Positions 12,901-26,000 of a DNA stretch of 64,000 nt are shown in pieces. The translations under genes were made by a program, and so were the position numbers. Positions within the stretch are counted from its first letter, which is position 1; the number at the start of each line of letters is the position of its first letter. The notes below the pieces were generated by a model, which saw only the letters and a program-made list of their open reading frames with translations, made no database searches and was not told the DNA's origin. The stretch is from Vanilla planifolia (taxonomy: Eukaryota; Streptophyta; Magnoliopsida; Asparagales; Orchidaceae), in assembly GCA_023846275.1 (NCBI GenBank), contig CM043865.1, positions 35,106,412 through 35,170,411 of the forward strand, given 5' to 3'.

Positions 12901-15900
12901 AAAAGCAGTGACTCCAATGAAACTACATGATCCTCTATGGAAATAAACTCCAAGCTCTCCATAATGAAATCTAAACAAGTTGGAAGTGAATTAGAGTCAG
13001 GATCCTCTACTTATGAAATGAGCGAATGGGTTTCTGAAGGAGTATAAAGGCTAGGAGAGAGAGAATTAGTCTTTCCACGGGCTTCTAACTCTCAATTTGG
13101 CTGCACTCCAAAGGAATATTTGGTTAGCTACTGCTGCTTGTTTCCACTTTCCTATCCCATCCAGCTGGAGCTCCAACGGCCTTGACGGGCTACCTGTTAC
13201 CTCTTATTGGACTTCTCTAACAAGATGGGTTAAACTCAATTGTGATGCAGTTGTGCAAGAATATCTCAATTTTAGAATTGGTATTGTTATTCAGGATGAC
13301 ACGGGCATACCTATCACAATTGCAGGTAAAACTTAGGTTTTAATTTCTGTTTCGATCATAGAGATTATTGCTATTCTTGAAGCGATGGAACTCCTCAGAA
13401 TGCTACTTCCAAATCTCTGAGTGGTGATGGAATCATACTCTACTACAACAATTGCTGCAGTGAACCAAATTCTGTTGTCTATGACGAATAGAAGTACTTA
13501 CCATAGAGCTATTACATATGTTCAGGGAATGTGGTCCTTCAAATTGTCCCACATAAAGCACCAAGACAACTGTGTTGCAGACTGGGTGGCTCATCACACA
13601 CTCTTGCATGACTTTGTTTGGGACTGGGGAATGCCCCTTCCTAAACCACTCAAATTTTGTCGTTTTACTGATTTTATGTATGAACCTCTTTAAAGAGAAT
13701 ATGATGTAGGCTTCGGCTATTTCGTTATCAAGGATAGATAACATTGACTCGTGGTGTGCTGTCAACAACGCTATTATCTCTCAAGGGATGCTAGTAACAT
13801 GCTTGTGTTTATAAAATCTATTACATTGTGTGGGTGATCTTGTAGATGCTTAGGCTGTTGTACAATCTTCCATATTAGGAAGATGGGCATATGGGATAAT
13901 GTTAGTCTTGGAAACTAGGCATGGAGTGGTGTAGGGACTTATGGTATTCCTTACAATAAGATCATTCTACATTATGTATAAGCTTCTTCTAAGGTACGAA
14001 TATTCTTCACATCTAACTCATTTAGGATATATACTCTCAATCTAGCACAAAACTCAAGGATAAAGTTAATAGGTATTTAATGAAAATTGTCTCATTTGAT
14101 TTTGACAAGGAAATTAGCATAGTGCTTGCTTGCTAATGGTTTTGGTCTTGAATTGGTTTTGTTTTTCTCTATTTAAAAGAGTGAGTGGCAATGGTCTTAA
14201 GATCATACTTATGTTAAACTTTCACTTAAGTTTTGTCCAAGAAATCAAATGTATTTTATTGTATGGGCTTACTGTTGCCTAAAGATGTTTACGAATTATA
14301 TAGCATGGAAGGTTAATTTAGATATGGTAGAAAAAATATCAAATTGTTGTAAGTATCCATCCATTCTTTGTTTTTGATATATAAATTCCTTTTGGTTACC
14401 AAGCCCATACAATATGAATGTCTAATATGGTGGTTTACCTCTTAAAATTATCATTTCCATGGTGTGATCATGTTAAGCGTGTATTAATTCCTATTTGATG
14501 TCATCAATGTGAGGGGTCCTTGGATGGCTTACCCATCTATTAACTAGGATAAATGTTGTTGTCTAACCTAATGCTATTTAGTATGTTGTTCTTCTATAGG
14601 CATGTTATTGCATCTACAATCAATGTTTTCATCACTTTAATCTTAATCTGTTTAATAATAAGATCAATGCATGCTTGGTAGAGCATTATAGTTTTGACCA
14701 AAATGTATGAATTAAACAGGTGATCCTAATTATGCCCTAGGACAGGCATGCTAGTAGCATTAGATAGTAACTTTAGTGAAGTGGAATCTCAACCTTTTTT
14801 AAAAAGGTTATCACTAATATTTTTTTGCCAAAATGACAATGCAAAGCCACATAAGAGATTTTAGCTTGTGAAGATTCACTACCAAACCTCCAAATAAATG
14901 TGAGTTGTAGTTCATGTAGAGAAATGTAATATACATGTGTTTTCAAAATTAATATATTTGAAAATTTTTTATAAGTATATATTTTTTCTTTTAACTATTT
15001 AGTTCCCCTTTATTTTAGGTTTTTAAAATATATAAAGGGAGAAATGTATAATTTTTTTTTTTTGGGGGGGGGGGGGGTGGGGGAGGGAATTGACTATCTT
15101 CAAAAATTAAAAATTGCAATTATTTTGATAGATAAATCACTCCAAGAGGACTTACAAACACATATAGATATAATAATGATTAGAAATGGAAATCAGCTCA
15201 CAAAAAATTGTGATAATATTATTCAACTAGTTTAGCATAAGTTTCACCAGGGGAAAGCTAACTTCAAAATAAAATTGATTTTAGCACAAAGAGCAAAGTC
15301 ACAAATTGTCGTTGTGGTATGTATGTTTGAACCTTAACTATTATACTTTATTATCAAGTTGATGTAGGATGACATTTTCTAAAGGAATGCCTAATTTGAG
15401 GTTGTGGTATGTATGTTTGAACCTAAATTATTATACTTTATCAAAATTGATGTAGGATGACATTGCCTAAAAGAATGCCTAATTTGAGGTTCTTTAAAAT
15501 GCAATGTGCATGTTAATTTATTAAGGCTCATGCTTATATTAGACATTAGTTAATCATATAAAGGTATAATACATCATACAAGCTATGAAATTGGTTGATT
15601 CAAATTGAATAGAAGCACGAACCACCAATAAATTGAGAATTTTTTAGATTAGTTTAGGTTCAAACTGATGCATTGGAATGTGATAAAATGTCAGTATGAG
15701 CAAAACGCTGAAACACTAACAATCAATTTTGCATAACGATATATAAATTAAACTATTTAGTTCACTTATTCACTTGTAATAAACCATAAAATAGGTCTAG
15801 GTTAAGAGTTCAAAAGCATATGAAAACCTACAAGTGACTGATAATGAGGTATTGTCAACCCAATATAGACTGGGATCTTCCCTAAAAGGAGGAATTTCTC

Positions 15901-18604
15901 CTTAAGATTATGAGGTTAAAGGTAATCACCTTGTGTTATTGCTTTGGTCGACTTATATAATTTAAAGGGATTGCCCTATGTTGTTAAAGATTACTCAATA
16001 TAATTAGTTTGAACTTATTGGGGCAATTGAAGAATCGCTTAAGATAATGCATCTTAGGCTACTAGCCATCCTAGAGAAAAAAGACGTGACCAAAAAAATG
16101 CTAAAAGTTAAGAGATAAAATAGAGGATCCTAAGTGCTAGTTTTTGTATTTTTATATTTTATTTGACAATAGCAAGAACTATTTTCTTTAAAAACTCCTA
16201 CTTATCTACCCTCATAAATATCACTTAGAATTGGCATCAATTGAATTTAGTCAAACACGTCTCAATGAAGAATATGAAAATTTATATTTAATTTGTCAAA
16301 GCACAACAATCTTTATGAGATTATAAGTCCTCATATTTATAGAGCCTATATACTAGTTATATAGTGATTTTTGTAATATTAGATTAAAACATACAAGTCA
16401 TGAACGATGAACCTAAGCTATTACTTAATATATAGAGGTTTTTTATAAGTTAGAGATACTCAAAATGATAAGGGACAAAAGCGAACTAGATCTGAGAAAA
16501 TAGAAGAAAAAAAATCAATAGTCTAAATATGACTTGAACCAACCATCATAGGCAATTGGTAGACTGCACAATGCATTTTGGAGGACTGCCTGGTGCAGTT
16601 CCACTGGGCTAAAGCCCTAAATAGCCCAAATAGGACCCAATGAAGATCCTTGAGCCGTTGACAAGCTTGTATGTGTTGTACTAATCATTTGAAATATCTA
16701 GGTACCTGGGAAAAATCTATAATTGACCCATATGTTAGGTAATTTCTAGTTAAATCCTATAGCCGACCTAGAGCAATTAAATTTGCCCAATGTGGATTAT
16801 GCTTATCAAAGGTAAATCTGTTGTGGTCTGGATATATGTGTCAATCTTAAATCAGAGGTGACTGAGTACACCCATATGGGTATTTTGGGGCTCAACCAGC
16901 TAGTCAGTTTATGTCCTTTGAAGATCTTCCAAATGCTTCTGCTTCAAAAGCTAAGACAAGGCACCTTGGAGAACTCCGACGAGATTCTCATATTTGTGGG
17001 CATTCATAACTTAGCTTATGCAAGACTTGAAAGAAAGTTAGGAATTTATCCAGCGAAGGGATTCAACTGGATGCCTCCAAATAATATAGAAAACAAATTA
17101 ATTGACCCATGATGGCATGCAATCAAGCTGGCTTTTGACTGCTATCTACTTATGAATTATGGTTCAACTAAGGTGTAGATCATGAGAGTTTTAAGAGTGT
17201 TGCAACTTAGACTGGCATAGGTTATGGGCAGGTTTGGCAAGAATGAGAGTTTTTTTACTTAAAGTTAGTCTAGATTGTTAATAATCCCGCCTTTATCATC
17301 AAACCAGCTCGGCCATGCTGTGCTAGAGACGAAATTTACAGCCGAGCCATTTGGAAACATGGCCAAACTAGGAGATGGATAAGGTCAGTTCAAACGAGGA
17401 CATGAATGGGCTGCAGGGCCATGTTGGGCTTGTATAACTGAGGTTCATGTGGGCAATCCCAAGCACGAGCTCCAAACCTTGTTCGAGCAGTTGGCGTGGG
17501 CATATAATTAGGTTAACAAAATGTTTTCAGAAGCAATTTTTGTTAAAAATGGAGCTGAAATGAAAATGAGAAATTTGAAATTTCTTAAACAGTCGAAATC
17601 AAATAAGGCCTCAAACCAAACATAATCCAAGTGAGGGCAAACTCTTTAATTTGTCGTTCCTGTTGAAATGTGATTAGCTTTGATTGTTTCATGTTATTTG
17701 CATTTATTTTTTACACTCACAACTGAATACCTGAATCCAATGTTTTGCCCTCACTGCATAGGTTTCGAGGTCGATAGGCGATGCGTACCTAAAGCGGCCT
17801 GAGTTTGCAGTCGATGCATCTCTCCCCCGATTTCAGCTCTCAGAACCGCTCCGTCGACCCGTACTTAGTGCCGAACCATCCATATACACGAGAGTCCTTC
17901 GCCCACAGGATAAGTTCATGATATTTGCTTCGGATGGACTATGGGAGCACTTGACTAATCAAGAGGTTGTTGAGATTGTGTACAATTATCCAAGAGCTGT
18001 ATGTCTTTCACAACACCTGACCTTTTCTTTTTATGAACTCGTTTTTTAGATAGTTTATGAGTTTAAAAAAGAGTTTTGATTAATATTTGATGATTTATTT
18101 TCAAAATTCATTTCAGTTAGCAAATTATGTTTATCAGAATTTTATTTTATTTTATTTTCACCTGCTTTTAAAAGGTTCTTTTCACATCCTTCTTTTGAAA
18201 CTCCTTTTGATGTACACTCATAAATTACTATCAAATTGATATTTTTGAGCTCGCTAATGAAACATTTTCAAAAAAATAGTTAGAAGCATGAACCTCTCTT
18301 GATGACTCTCTGTCATATGATGATGCAGGGAATCGCGAGGAGGCTCGTCAGATCGGCGTTGGATATCGCTGCGAGAAAGCGAGAGATGCAGTATTTCGAC
18401 CTTAAGAAGCTCGAAAGAGGAATTCGTCGATTCTTTCACGACGATATCACAGTTGTTGTTGTCTTCGTAAATTATGAGCTACTTTCAAAGCCAACTACGT
18501 CGGTGCCGGAACTCTCCATCAGAGGCTTCATCGATGTAGTTGGAATGTCGGATTTCTCTGTATTGGATGGGCTCAGAATCAGGAGCAGTGGCTCGGCAAT
18601 ATGA
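9930..18604 (+). CDS. Protein phosphatase 2C, clade D type (5' part missing from window)
   Basis: This is the C-terminal three quarters of a Mg/Mn-dependent Ser/Thr phosphatase of the plant clade-D PP2C family, some members of which dephosphorylate plasma-membrane H+-ATPases. Exons are 9930-10294, 17762-17998 and 18329-18604 (TGA at 18602). Junctions are canonical and in phase and encode about 292 residues. Visible PP2C motifs are [66 protein letters not shown] and [12 protein letters not shown]. They carry the metal-binding Asp residues of the GDSR, SDG and HDDI motifs. The clade-D mark is the HPDDP...WRVKGIIQ block. The family is usually 370-400 residues, so about 100 N-terminal residues, including the DGHGG motif, should be in an exon upstream of the window. 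The first exon here enters with two bases of a split codon. The reading frame is intact, so the gene is probably functional. Confidence 0.92.
11120..11770 (+). repeat. Diverged direct repeat, copy 1
   Basis: It aligns with 16515-17115 in the same orientation. Shared landmarks are GGCAATTGGT followed by GACTGCA, a TGAAATRTCTAG block, AAAATCTATARTTGACCCA, GTCCTTTGAAGATCT and a GCTTATGC/GCTTCTGC block. The coordinates are approximate because the copies are quite divergent. Confidence 0.7.
13091..13696 (+). pseudogene. LINE-type RNase H domain remnant
   Basis: One frame reads as the C-terminal RNase H (RVT_3 type) of a plant non-LTR retrotransposon polyprotein, broken by a TAG at 13334-13336 and a TGA at 13418-13420. 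Visible family marks are [11 protein letters not shown] (first catalytic Asp), a GIVIQDDTG strand pair, the helix [14 protein letters not shown] (catalytic Glu) and [17 protein letters not shown], which matches the usual N-x-x-A-D-x-L-A end. It lies on the same strand as the PP2C gene, inside its large intron. No reverse transcriptase was recognised upstream, so this is an old 5'-truncated or eroded insertion. Confidence 0.8.
15052..15087 (+). repeat. T12-G14 homopolymer junction
   Basis: Twelve T residues (15052-15063) run into fourteen G (15064-15077), then T, five G, A and three G. It can form a G-quadruplex on this strand. It could also be a length-variable or misread tract. Confidence 0.9.
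15311..15488 (+). repeat. Two-copy tandem duplication, unit about 90 bases
   Basis: Unit 1 is 15311-15400 and unit 2 is 15401-15488. Both start GTTGTGGTATGTATGTTTGA and end GAATGCCTAATTTGAG. They differ at a few bases and by a small gap, so the duplication is fairly young. Confidence 0.95.
16515..17115 (+). repeat. Diverged direct repeat, copy 2
   Basis: This is the partner of the repeat at about 11120-11770, in the same orientation and about 4.7 kb downstream. An open frame of 84 codons inside it (16858-17112) has no counterpart in copy 1 and no recognisable domain, so it is not called a gene. Confidence 0.7.
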
Positions 18605-20001
18605 TTCTTGCAAAGTCATCTCAAATTACTTCTTCTATAAGGCTACAGGTTTTTTCCAATTCTATGCTCCTTTGCATCATTGTTTATAACTTTTAACATT
18701 GCTTCCCCATGGAGATCGAAGAACTAATGCTGCAGTAAAATGAACTCAAATGCCTCTCATTTATATGTTCAGGTCATGCTATGAACTTTTCTGCAGGTTA
18801 CCAAATAAAACCTTTTCTTTTTGTATCCTTTATTCTTTTTTTTTTTTTTGTGATCTTGAAGATAGTTTTAAGTTTCATTGTTTTTGATTTTTGATAATCA
18901 GATAAATTAGGATTATAGATGATAAATAATAATTTAAGATTTTTAATTTATATTAAAATTTTGATAATAGATCTCATGTGTGAGTTTATTATTATGTGGT
19001 TGAAGTATAGTTTGGTTTGAAATATTATATCCATGTCTTATTTACTTTGGTGGGCAGATGTGTATAATTTTGTTGTTTGATATGTTTTATCACTTCATTG
19101 GCTCTTACGAACATTTAAGTCAAAAAGGATGTTGTTCATGGATAAATGTTTTTAACCTGTCATCATCTAGCCTTACAAAGCTTCTCTTCACTCCTTGGGA
19201 GTAATTCTACCTTCCATTTAGGCATTTTATTAAACTCAAGTAAAGAAAATTTAATTATATATTCAAATTTTAGCATTATGATAAAACAGTGATTTATCTT
19301 TAGATATTTTTGCTATTAACATTTAATATTTTTTAAGTGAATATCTTATTCACATTTATCATACTGGTCATCAAACAGTGATGTATCTTTTAACCGAGGT
19401 TATGTTCTCATAAAAATCAATAAATGGTTGACATAAATATGTTTTGAGAAATAATTTATTTTAACTATTTATGAAAATAAAAAAATAAATATTTTATTAT
19501 AATAATATGAAGGTTTTTTTTTTTTTTTTTTTTACTACAAAGGTGATATAATTGGTCAAATCATCACAAAACAAGAACTCATTCCCAAGAAATCAAACAA
19601 CACGTAGTTATAATTATAAACACACCTATGAAATAAGTTACACCTAAAGGGTAATGATAAATGTAGAAGTTCGACAAGTAGAACTTAAAAACGTTATAAA
19701 TCCTGTAAGAAATCCAACAACCCTTGCATACAAAATCAATTGAAACACCAAGAAGGAATATCAAACGAACAATCTTTTTAAAAATACAACAAAAATTTGC
19801 TAATTGAAATTGTAACTCAAGACACAAAAAAAAAAACATTTGTTTTTTTTTTTTTTCATTCTTTCATATATTTTTAAAATAAAAACACAGAAAAATCAAC
19901 AAAAGATTTTTAATTGAGTTGGCAAACAAGCCTTAATAGGATTACAGCCTCGACTTGCTCCATCCAAAACCGATATATTGTACAGATTGCCCGAAGAAAT
20001 G
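18605..20001. other. Convergent intergenic region between PP2C and the RRM gene
   Basis: This holds the 3' ends of two genes that face each other. It is very AT-rich with T runs at about 18836-18849 and 19507-19532 and an A/T-rich tract around 19830-19860. AATAAA-like signals occur on both strands, but I cannot choose the true poly-A sites. No coding sequence is seen. Confidence 0.6.
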
Positions 20002-23000
20002 CTAATAAAATCTTCCTGAAGCTGGTTTGGAATTTTGGCGTAGTTCAGACTTTGGCTTAGCAACTTCAACAAAGATAACTCTTCCATCAAGGAACTGAAA
20101 GAGGGGGGAAGGAGAACATTAGCATAAAGCCTGCCAAAGTTGTCAATAGGAGCTTATTGTAGCATACCATTTAGATTAGCAAACTAGAAAATAGGTAAAA
20201 ATCCAGTTGCAGAAACATGGTTGCAGGATGATTACAAGTCACCATTTAGGCTTGAGATGCTGTTAAGCTGTGAGATGTGGGAGACTCAACTTTAACAATT
20301 GCTACCAATCATGGAAGCCCTAAAAGCCCATTTGTTAACAATACTGTTCTGTCCTTGGCATGGTTTTTGAACTCTTTGCTTGTGCCAAGGTGTCTCAAAC
20401 ATGACAGACCACCAAAAAAACCGTTGACCTTGCAATGGATAAAGCTTTAGATTTTGACTTTTATTAAGATGAAGGAATGTTGCTTTTAGATGATTTTTAT
20501 GATCATAAACGAGGATTGTAACTTTTGCACTAAGGCATGTTAGTTGTCATGCTTATTCAAAGGGGAGTCTTGGCGTAATAGCAAGAGTCATTGCTGTACG
20601 ACCCTGGAAAAATGGGGATTAGAGTCATGTAAATGACCTTCCACTAACACAGGAGTTCATAAACTAAGTTCAACCATTCCACAGCAATGGTTCAATGGCT
20701 CATATCAAGCATGTTAGTTCACTTAGCTCAATTCATGGATCACTATGAGATCAAAATATATTACAAGGGATTAGAAATAAAAACTTCTCAAATTTGTGGA
20801 CCATAGTTTAAAGCTTTTCATTACCAAAAGTGGACTTTTTAATTAGGGGTTTGTCACTTCCAATAAGTGAAAACATATATTGCTAATTACTCATACAACA
20901 TAAGACTATTTGGTCAAAGGTTTGACAACTTAGGTGCCATTTAGAGTATGGAGAAATGGATCGGAACTGAAAAACAAACTTGAATGAGAATTCACGCAAG
21001 ACCATTAGTTTTGATTGTCATAGACACGTGGTTGTAATGTGAAGATTTTCTTGTCAAATTTCATAGATTCTCTCATCCAATGAGCATTCCCAAAAGAACT
21101 AATTAACAGAACAATATGGATGTAATCACGATGTAATCATGCCCTACCATGAGATCTACGAAAGCTTTTATATAAGATTAACCTCTAGCATAATTCAAAG
21201 ATTGCAATTGTTCATTATAGCTAAGTATCGTATATTCATGGAATGAGTAGTCCTATTTAGGTACCCACAATGTCAATGACAAATGACGTATTAAAATACC
21301 TTAAGAAATTATATAAATTATTTAATTCATTAAATTGTAAATTTTAAATCTTATGCCTTGGCATGAAATTGAATGGGACTTTAGGATTTATGAATTCCTA
21401 ATGAGAAAAACCATAGGTATGACCTACATGGTCAAGCCCAAAGGTTAAAAAAAAAGAACTTACGACTATAAGGTCAAAAGAAACTTTATAGGAACGAGAT
21501 ACGATAAAAGAAAGGCACAACTAATGTAGACAAGAATAAAAAATGATTAATTTGAGAAAATGGTGTGAAAAAAAACTAGGTAAAACCTATGCAAACAAAC
21601 ACGTCCAAAGTTCAACTTCGATACAAAAATATGGCACAACATAGCTGATAGTTTTACAAGGTTTTCCTAATTGATTTCAGTAGATAGTTTGGACATATAT
21701 TCCCTCCTTAACTAGTAGTTTTATAGTACTCTACCAAGCTTGCATATGGACAAAGATTAGGTATGTTTTGACAATCAAATGGGATAGTGTTATGGAATTT
21801 TGTCTAGTTTAGAATTGTATGAGTAGTTCAAGAATATTTTCCCTTCAAGTTAGTGGTTTTATGAGATTTTAACTAATTTGATTTTTGATATATGACTTGG
21901 AATTATGTTTTCTCTTTAAGCTACTAGTTTTCTAAGATTCTTCTAAGTTTTGTTTTAATATGGTTTAGTTATATGTTATCTCTATATATATGAACCACAT
22001 GCCATAAAATGATGTGTTACAAGTACAACAATATAGTATATTTAAAACAAGTGGGACACAACAATTAGATATTGTACAAATAATTAAACATAAATATAAA
22101 GATAACAAATATGTGATATATCATGTTTGAAGAGCAATTCATAGGATAGGATTCTTTAGTAGCTCCTAATTTTTTCATAAAGGATATTTATCAACCTTAT
22201 TTAACCAATCACACGACTAGAAATCATTTTGGGTCATTTTGTCTTAGAAAATGTAATAGAAATATTTCTAAACAAACTTGTAGCATTCACATAATCACAA
22301 TCAAATGGCATTAATCTTGATGAAATAAATGATCAAAACATATTCTAAGGATTTTACGAATTTGCACATGGGATGCAAATCAAAACACATGATGACGTAA
22401 AGGAAAAACAACAAGAGTAAAGGGAGAAGAAGCTTCAAAATAACTGAATAATGAGAAAAAACCATCAATGTTGGGATCCGAAATCTTCCCATGTTAATTG
22501 ATTTAAATCCAATTTTATAGAAAAACAAGGACATTACTATTCCCAATTTTTCAAACACCTTACCCACTTGCTAGTTACAAGATTTTGGTTTGAAAACTCT
22601 TGGAAATGGTTAGGTCGCCACTCAATTCAAGTTAAAATTGTGCCCAATTTGGTCTAAATTGCCTAATTAAGGAATAACTTAGCTTGAGTGGAACTAGGGT
22701 TTAATTTCTAAAAAATTACTTAAACAAGCTCGACATGGGTGTGGCTCGGCTTAGATTAGTGAGGGCACCAGTTTGGATTTTCGACATTCAAGAGCTTATC
22801 AGACATGCTCTGACATTTCGAAAAACCAAGGTATCTATTCTTCATGTGCAGTTAAGACAGCCTAAAATTGTATTTTGGGATCAAAATTTACACTAAAAGC
22901 ACAAAAAAGACAGAAGAAATGGTCCATTGGGCCTATTTTTGTTGGCTCTGCCATCCGTCACCCCTTTCGTTGCTTGCCATCGGCCCAACCGTACACAATG

Positions 23001-26000
23001 GCTGATTCAAACTACATTCGGCCAAAACAGATCAGCTAACAGGTCTTCCGGGTCCGTTCTAAATCGCGGGTTTACGTGCCTTGCAAATGCTCCCGGATCC
23101 ATTGCACAATGCCGACTCACCAGACCAACCCACGACACAATGACCCCAATCAAACCCTTGACAATCCACACAAACCAGGATGATGCTAAGCCGAAAACGC
23201 TACTTTTTAAAAAGTAGTTTAGCAATAATTTTAACCGTAAAACTTTTGGACAAAAATGACTATTTTTCAAAAAGCCTTTTTGGCAACAACTTTTCGAAAA
23301 ACATACTTTTGAAACCAAAATAATAATTTTTCATAAAGATATTTGGCAAAAACCTTTGATCATAATTTTTGTATTTTTATTTTCTTTTTTATTTTTGTCT
23401 TTTGTGCTTATTCTCTCTATAAAAAGAAAAGCCTACTCTTTAGAAACGAGGATTTTTGCATAAGTGAAACTTTTGCTGTTTCATTACATCTTATTGAGAT
23501 CTAGGTTGATCGCAGCAAGAATTCCAACATATTGATTCGTCGGAGCTCTGATACTAGTAGGAGGGATGCAAAAGCCAAGCAGTGACATGTCGTGCTAGTT
23601 TATCTAATACTCTATGACATTACCTTCTTACCACTACTACATAACGGTTTCCTTTCAATTTGTCATTTCTTTCACTTAGTCGATTCCCATTTACTTTGTC
23701 TCTTTCCTTTCACTATATAGTTCTCCCTTCAATTTATCACTAAAAGTTTATTTGGATTTACCACCTCCACTTTTCGTTACTTTCCCACTTTACAATTCAG
23801 TTTTCTTAAGTGTTTTAAACTGTCTTTACATGCAAGATACTTCGTTACTCTGGGTTTTCAATTAATTTTAGTAAAATGTTTCAGTGCTTTCAATCTACAC
23901 ACATGTGACATTTACTTTGTTCTTTCTTTATCGTGAGTTCGGCTTAGAAAATGGAATGACTTATGTATTGCTCTCAATCCCCTCTTAGTTAAGATTACCT
24001 TAAATGAGTATCTTTTGTGTGTTATTTTTTCAGGTTTCTCTTGTTTATATTCTCCCTTTCTCTATTCCTAACATGTGCAGATTAATTTTTAAGTTGCTTA
24101 TTATAATTTGCACCCCATCTCTTTATTAGAAATGGAACTATGGTTTAATTTCTAATAAATTACCTAAACAAGCTCAACATAAGTGTGGCTCGGCCTAGAC
24201 CTTGGTGCATGAGTGCACTAATGCTCAAGCAATGTGATGCAATCGGAAAAAATCAATTACGCAATGGGCAAATAAGCATAGTTTGGATGTAGTGAGTTTA
24301 AGGAAGAGGTCTAATCAAACTCAATTACATAAGCATAAGTACGAACAAGTGTGATTGAGATGGTTTTTTTTTTATCCATCTTTAGCATTAAGTTATGCAC
24401 CACATTGGGTGACAATGGCAACAAAGAGGCATTATGTGACACAAAGTTGTCTTAAGTTCATTGGTGGTGAGTCTAGGTAGGAGATGCGATCATCCATAGA
24501 ATGCAATAATGGACAAGGGTGTCACAAAGCTCAAGGGAACATCAATGTTATTCATAGTTGATTGTTGGTTGGTTGCTAATGCAAAGGAGATGATGGTGTG
24601 GGTAATGATGCTATTAAAGAGGCCTCAAGCAATGGGATTGGGAACTTGCTAGAAAAACCTTTGACAATGGCTACTAGTGATGAGTGACACCCACAACAAT
24701 GGTAACACCATATAAGACAAATGAAGTGATCAACCACGAGCACAACAAAGTGCAAAGAAGATAAGCGTTGTTAAGGTGCTCAAGTACATATGGGTGAGAT
24801 TTTTGCCTGATAATCGAAGAGTGATTGAAATTCAAATCAGTTTTTAGCTCGAATTATAGTGATTGAACTAAATTATAAGCCAAAAATTTGGCTAAATCCA
24901 TATTGCAACAATTTTGAGCCATGGTCAAAACAAGTATTATATATGCGTACATGGATATATAAATATATAAAGCCAAAGTATCCTAAATTGTTACGTTTGA
25001 TATGGACGAATTAGTAAACTTATTTTTTTATTAAGAATTTGATCAAAAATTTGAGATTTAATGAAAAATCAGATTGTTTTTCTTTAACAGAGCTTAAACC
25101 AATAACGAACTAGTTAAGAGTAGCTCAAATTGAAATCAAATCAAACCGTTCCTATCCCGAACTTTGTCTAAATCAAGATCGAATCAAACATCCTCTAGCC
25201 AATACTGAGCCAAAGTTAGGTTGAATCAAGATTAGGTCATTAGCAACCTTAAGTGGTTGTGAGGTCACAAGCTTAAGATTGGCAAGAGACAACAATGGCT
25301 GCAATCGACAAGGGCAAGGATGATCATGTAGGTAACGATAGAGGTTAGGCAAGTCGATGGTTATTGATCAAAATGTGATATTCAATCAACATGGATTTGC
25401 CCATGGTAAATCTAGTTAAGTTGAAAATAACACGAAGTCAAACCCAAGTGCAGCCAAGGGTAGCATAGATGAAGCATGGGACTGGACTTACCTAAATGGA
25501 ATAATGGGTATGAGTTGTCGAAGAAGGAAATGAGCATATCAAAAACACAGGAAGTGATGTCATCAATTGTGACGGAGGCAACAGTTAAACATTGTAATGA
25601 AGAAGTGTCAGAAAAACAGTACTCGAGAATGCAGGGTAGTCAATGGAGAAAATAAAGGGAGTACAGAGAAAGGAGGCAGATTGTTCTAAATAAGGGATTT
25701 CAAATTAAGAGAGAATCCTAAGAAATGTTTAAAGAATAGCAAGGAAAAGAAAATAAAGCATGAGACAATGATGGGAATTCAATTCAAGGGATACCTAGAG
25801 TGAGAACATATAAAGCAGAGAAAGTGGAGAGTTTGAGGAGAAAGTGGGGAGAAAGAATGACATGGAGAAAATCATGGATAAGAGGGTAAGTAAGACAAAG
25901 AAAAGAAAAAGAACAAAAGAAAAAAAATATATATATGCTTAGTTATAAAAATATATCTTGATATATATTGAAAATATTTTTCTATGCTATTATGCAATGA

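Larger units (their letters stand above)
10295..17761 (+). other. 7.5 kb PP2C intron with repeats and transposon remnants
   Basis: The intron runs from donor GTTAGA to acceptor GCATAG. It contains a LINE RNase H remnant (13091-13696), a pair of diverged direct repeats (about 11120-11770 and 16515-17115), a 90-base tandem duplication (15311-15488) and a T12G14 tract (15052-15077). The block at about 17280-17520 is less AT-rich but I see no coding signal in it. Nothing else is recognisable. Confidence 0.75.

Noticed and set aside
13433-13768. 111-codon minus-strand frame
   Set aside because: It lies antisense to the LINE RNase H remnant and has no recognisable domain.
22927-23318. Two overlapping open frames (plus 22927-23217, minus 23007-23318) in a GC-richer island
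   Set aside because: The openness follows from higher GC in an LTR-like segment. Neither translation resembles a known protein.
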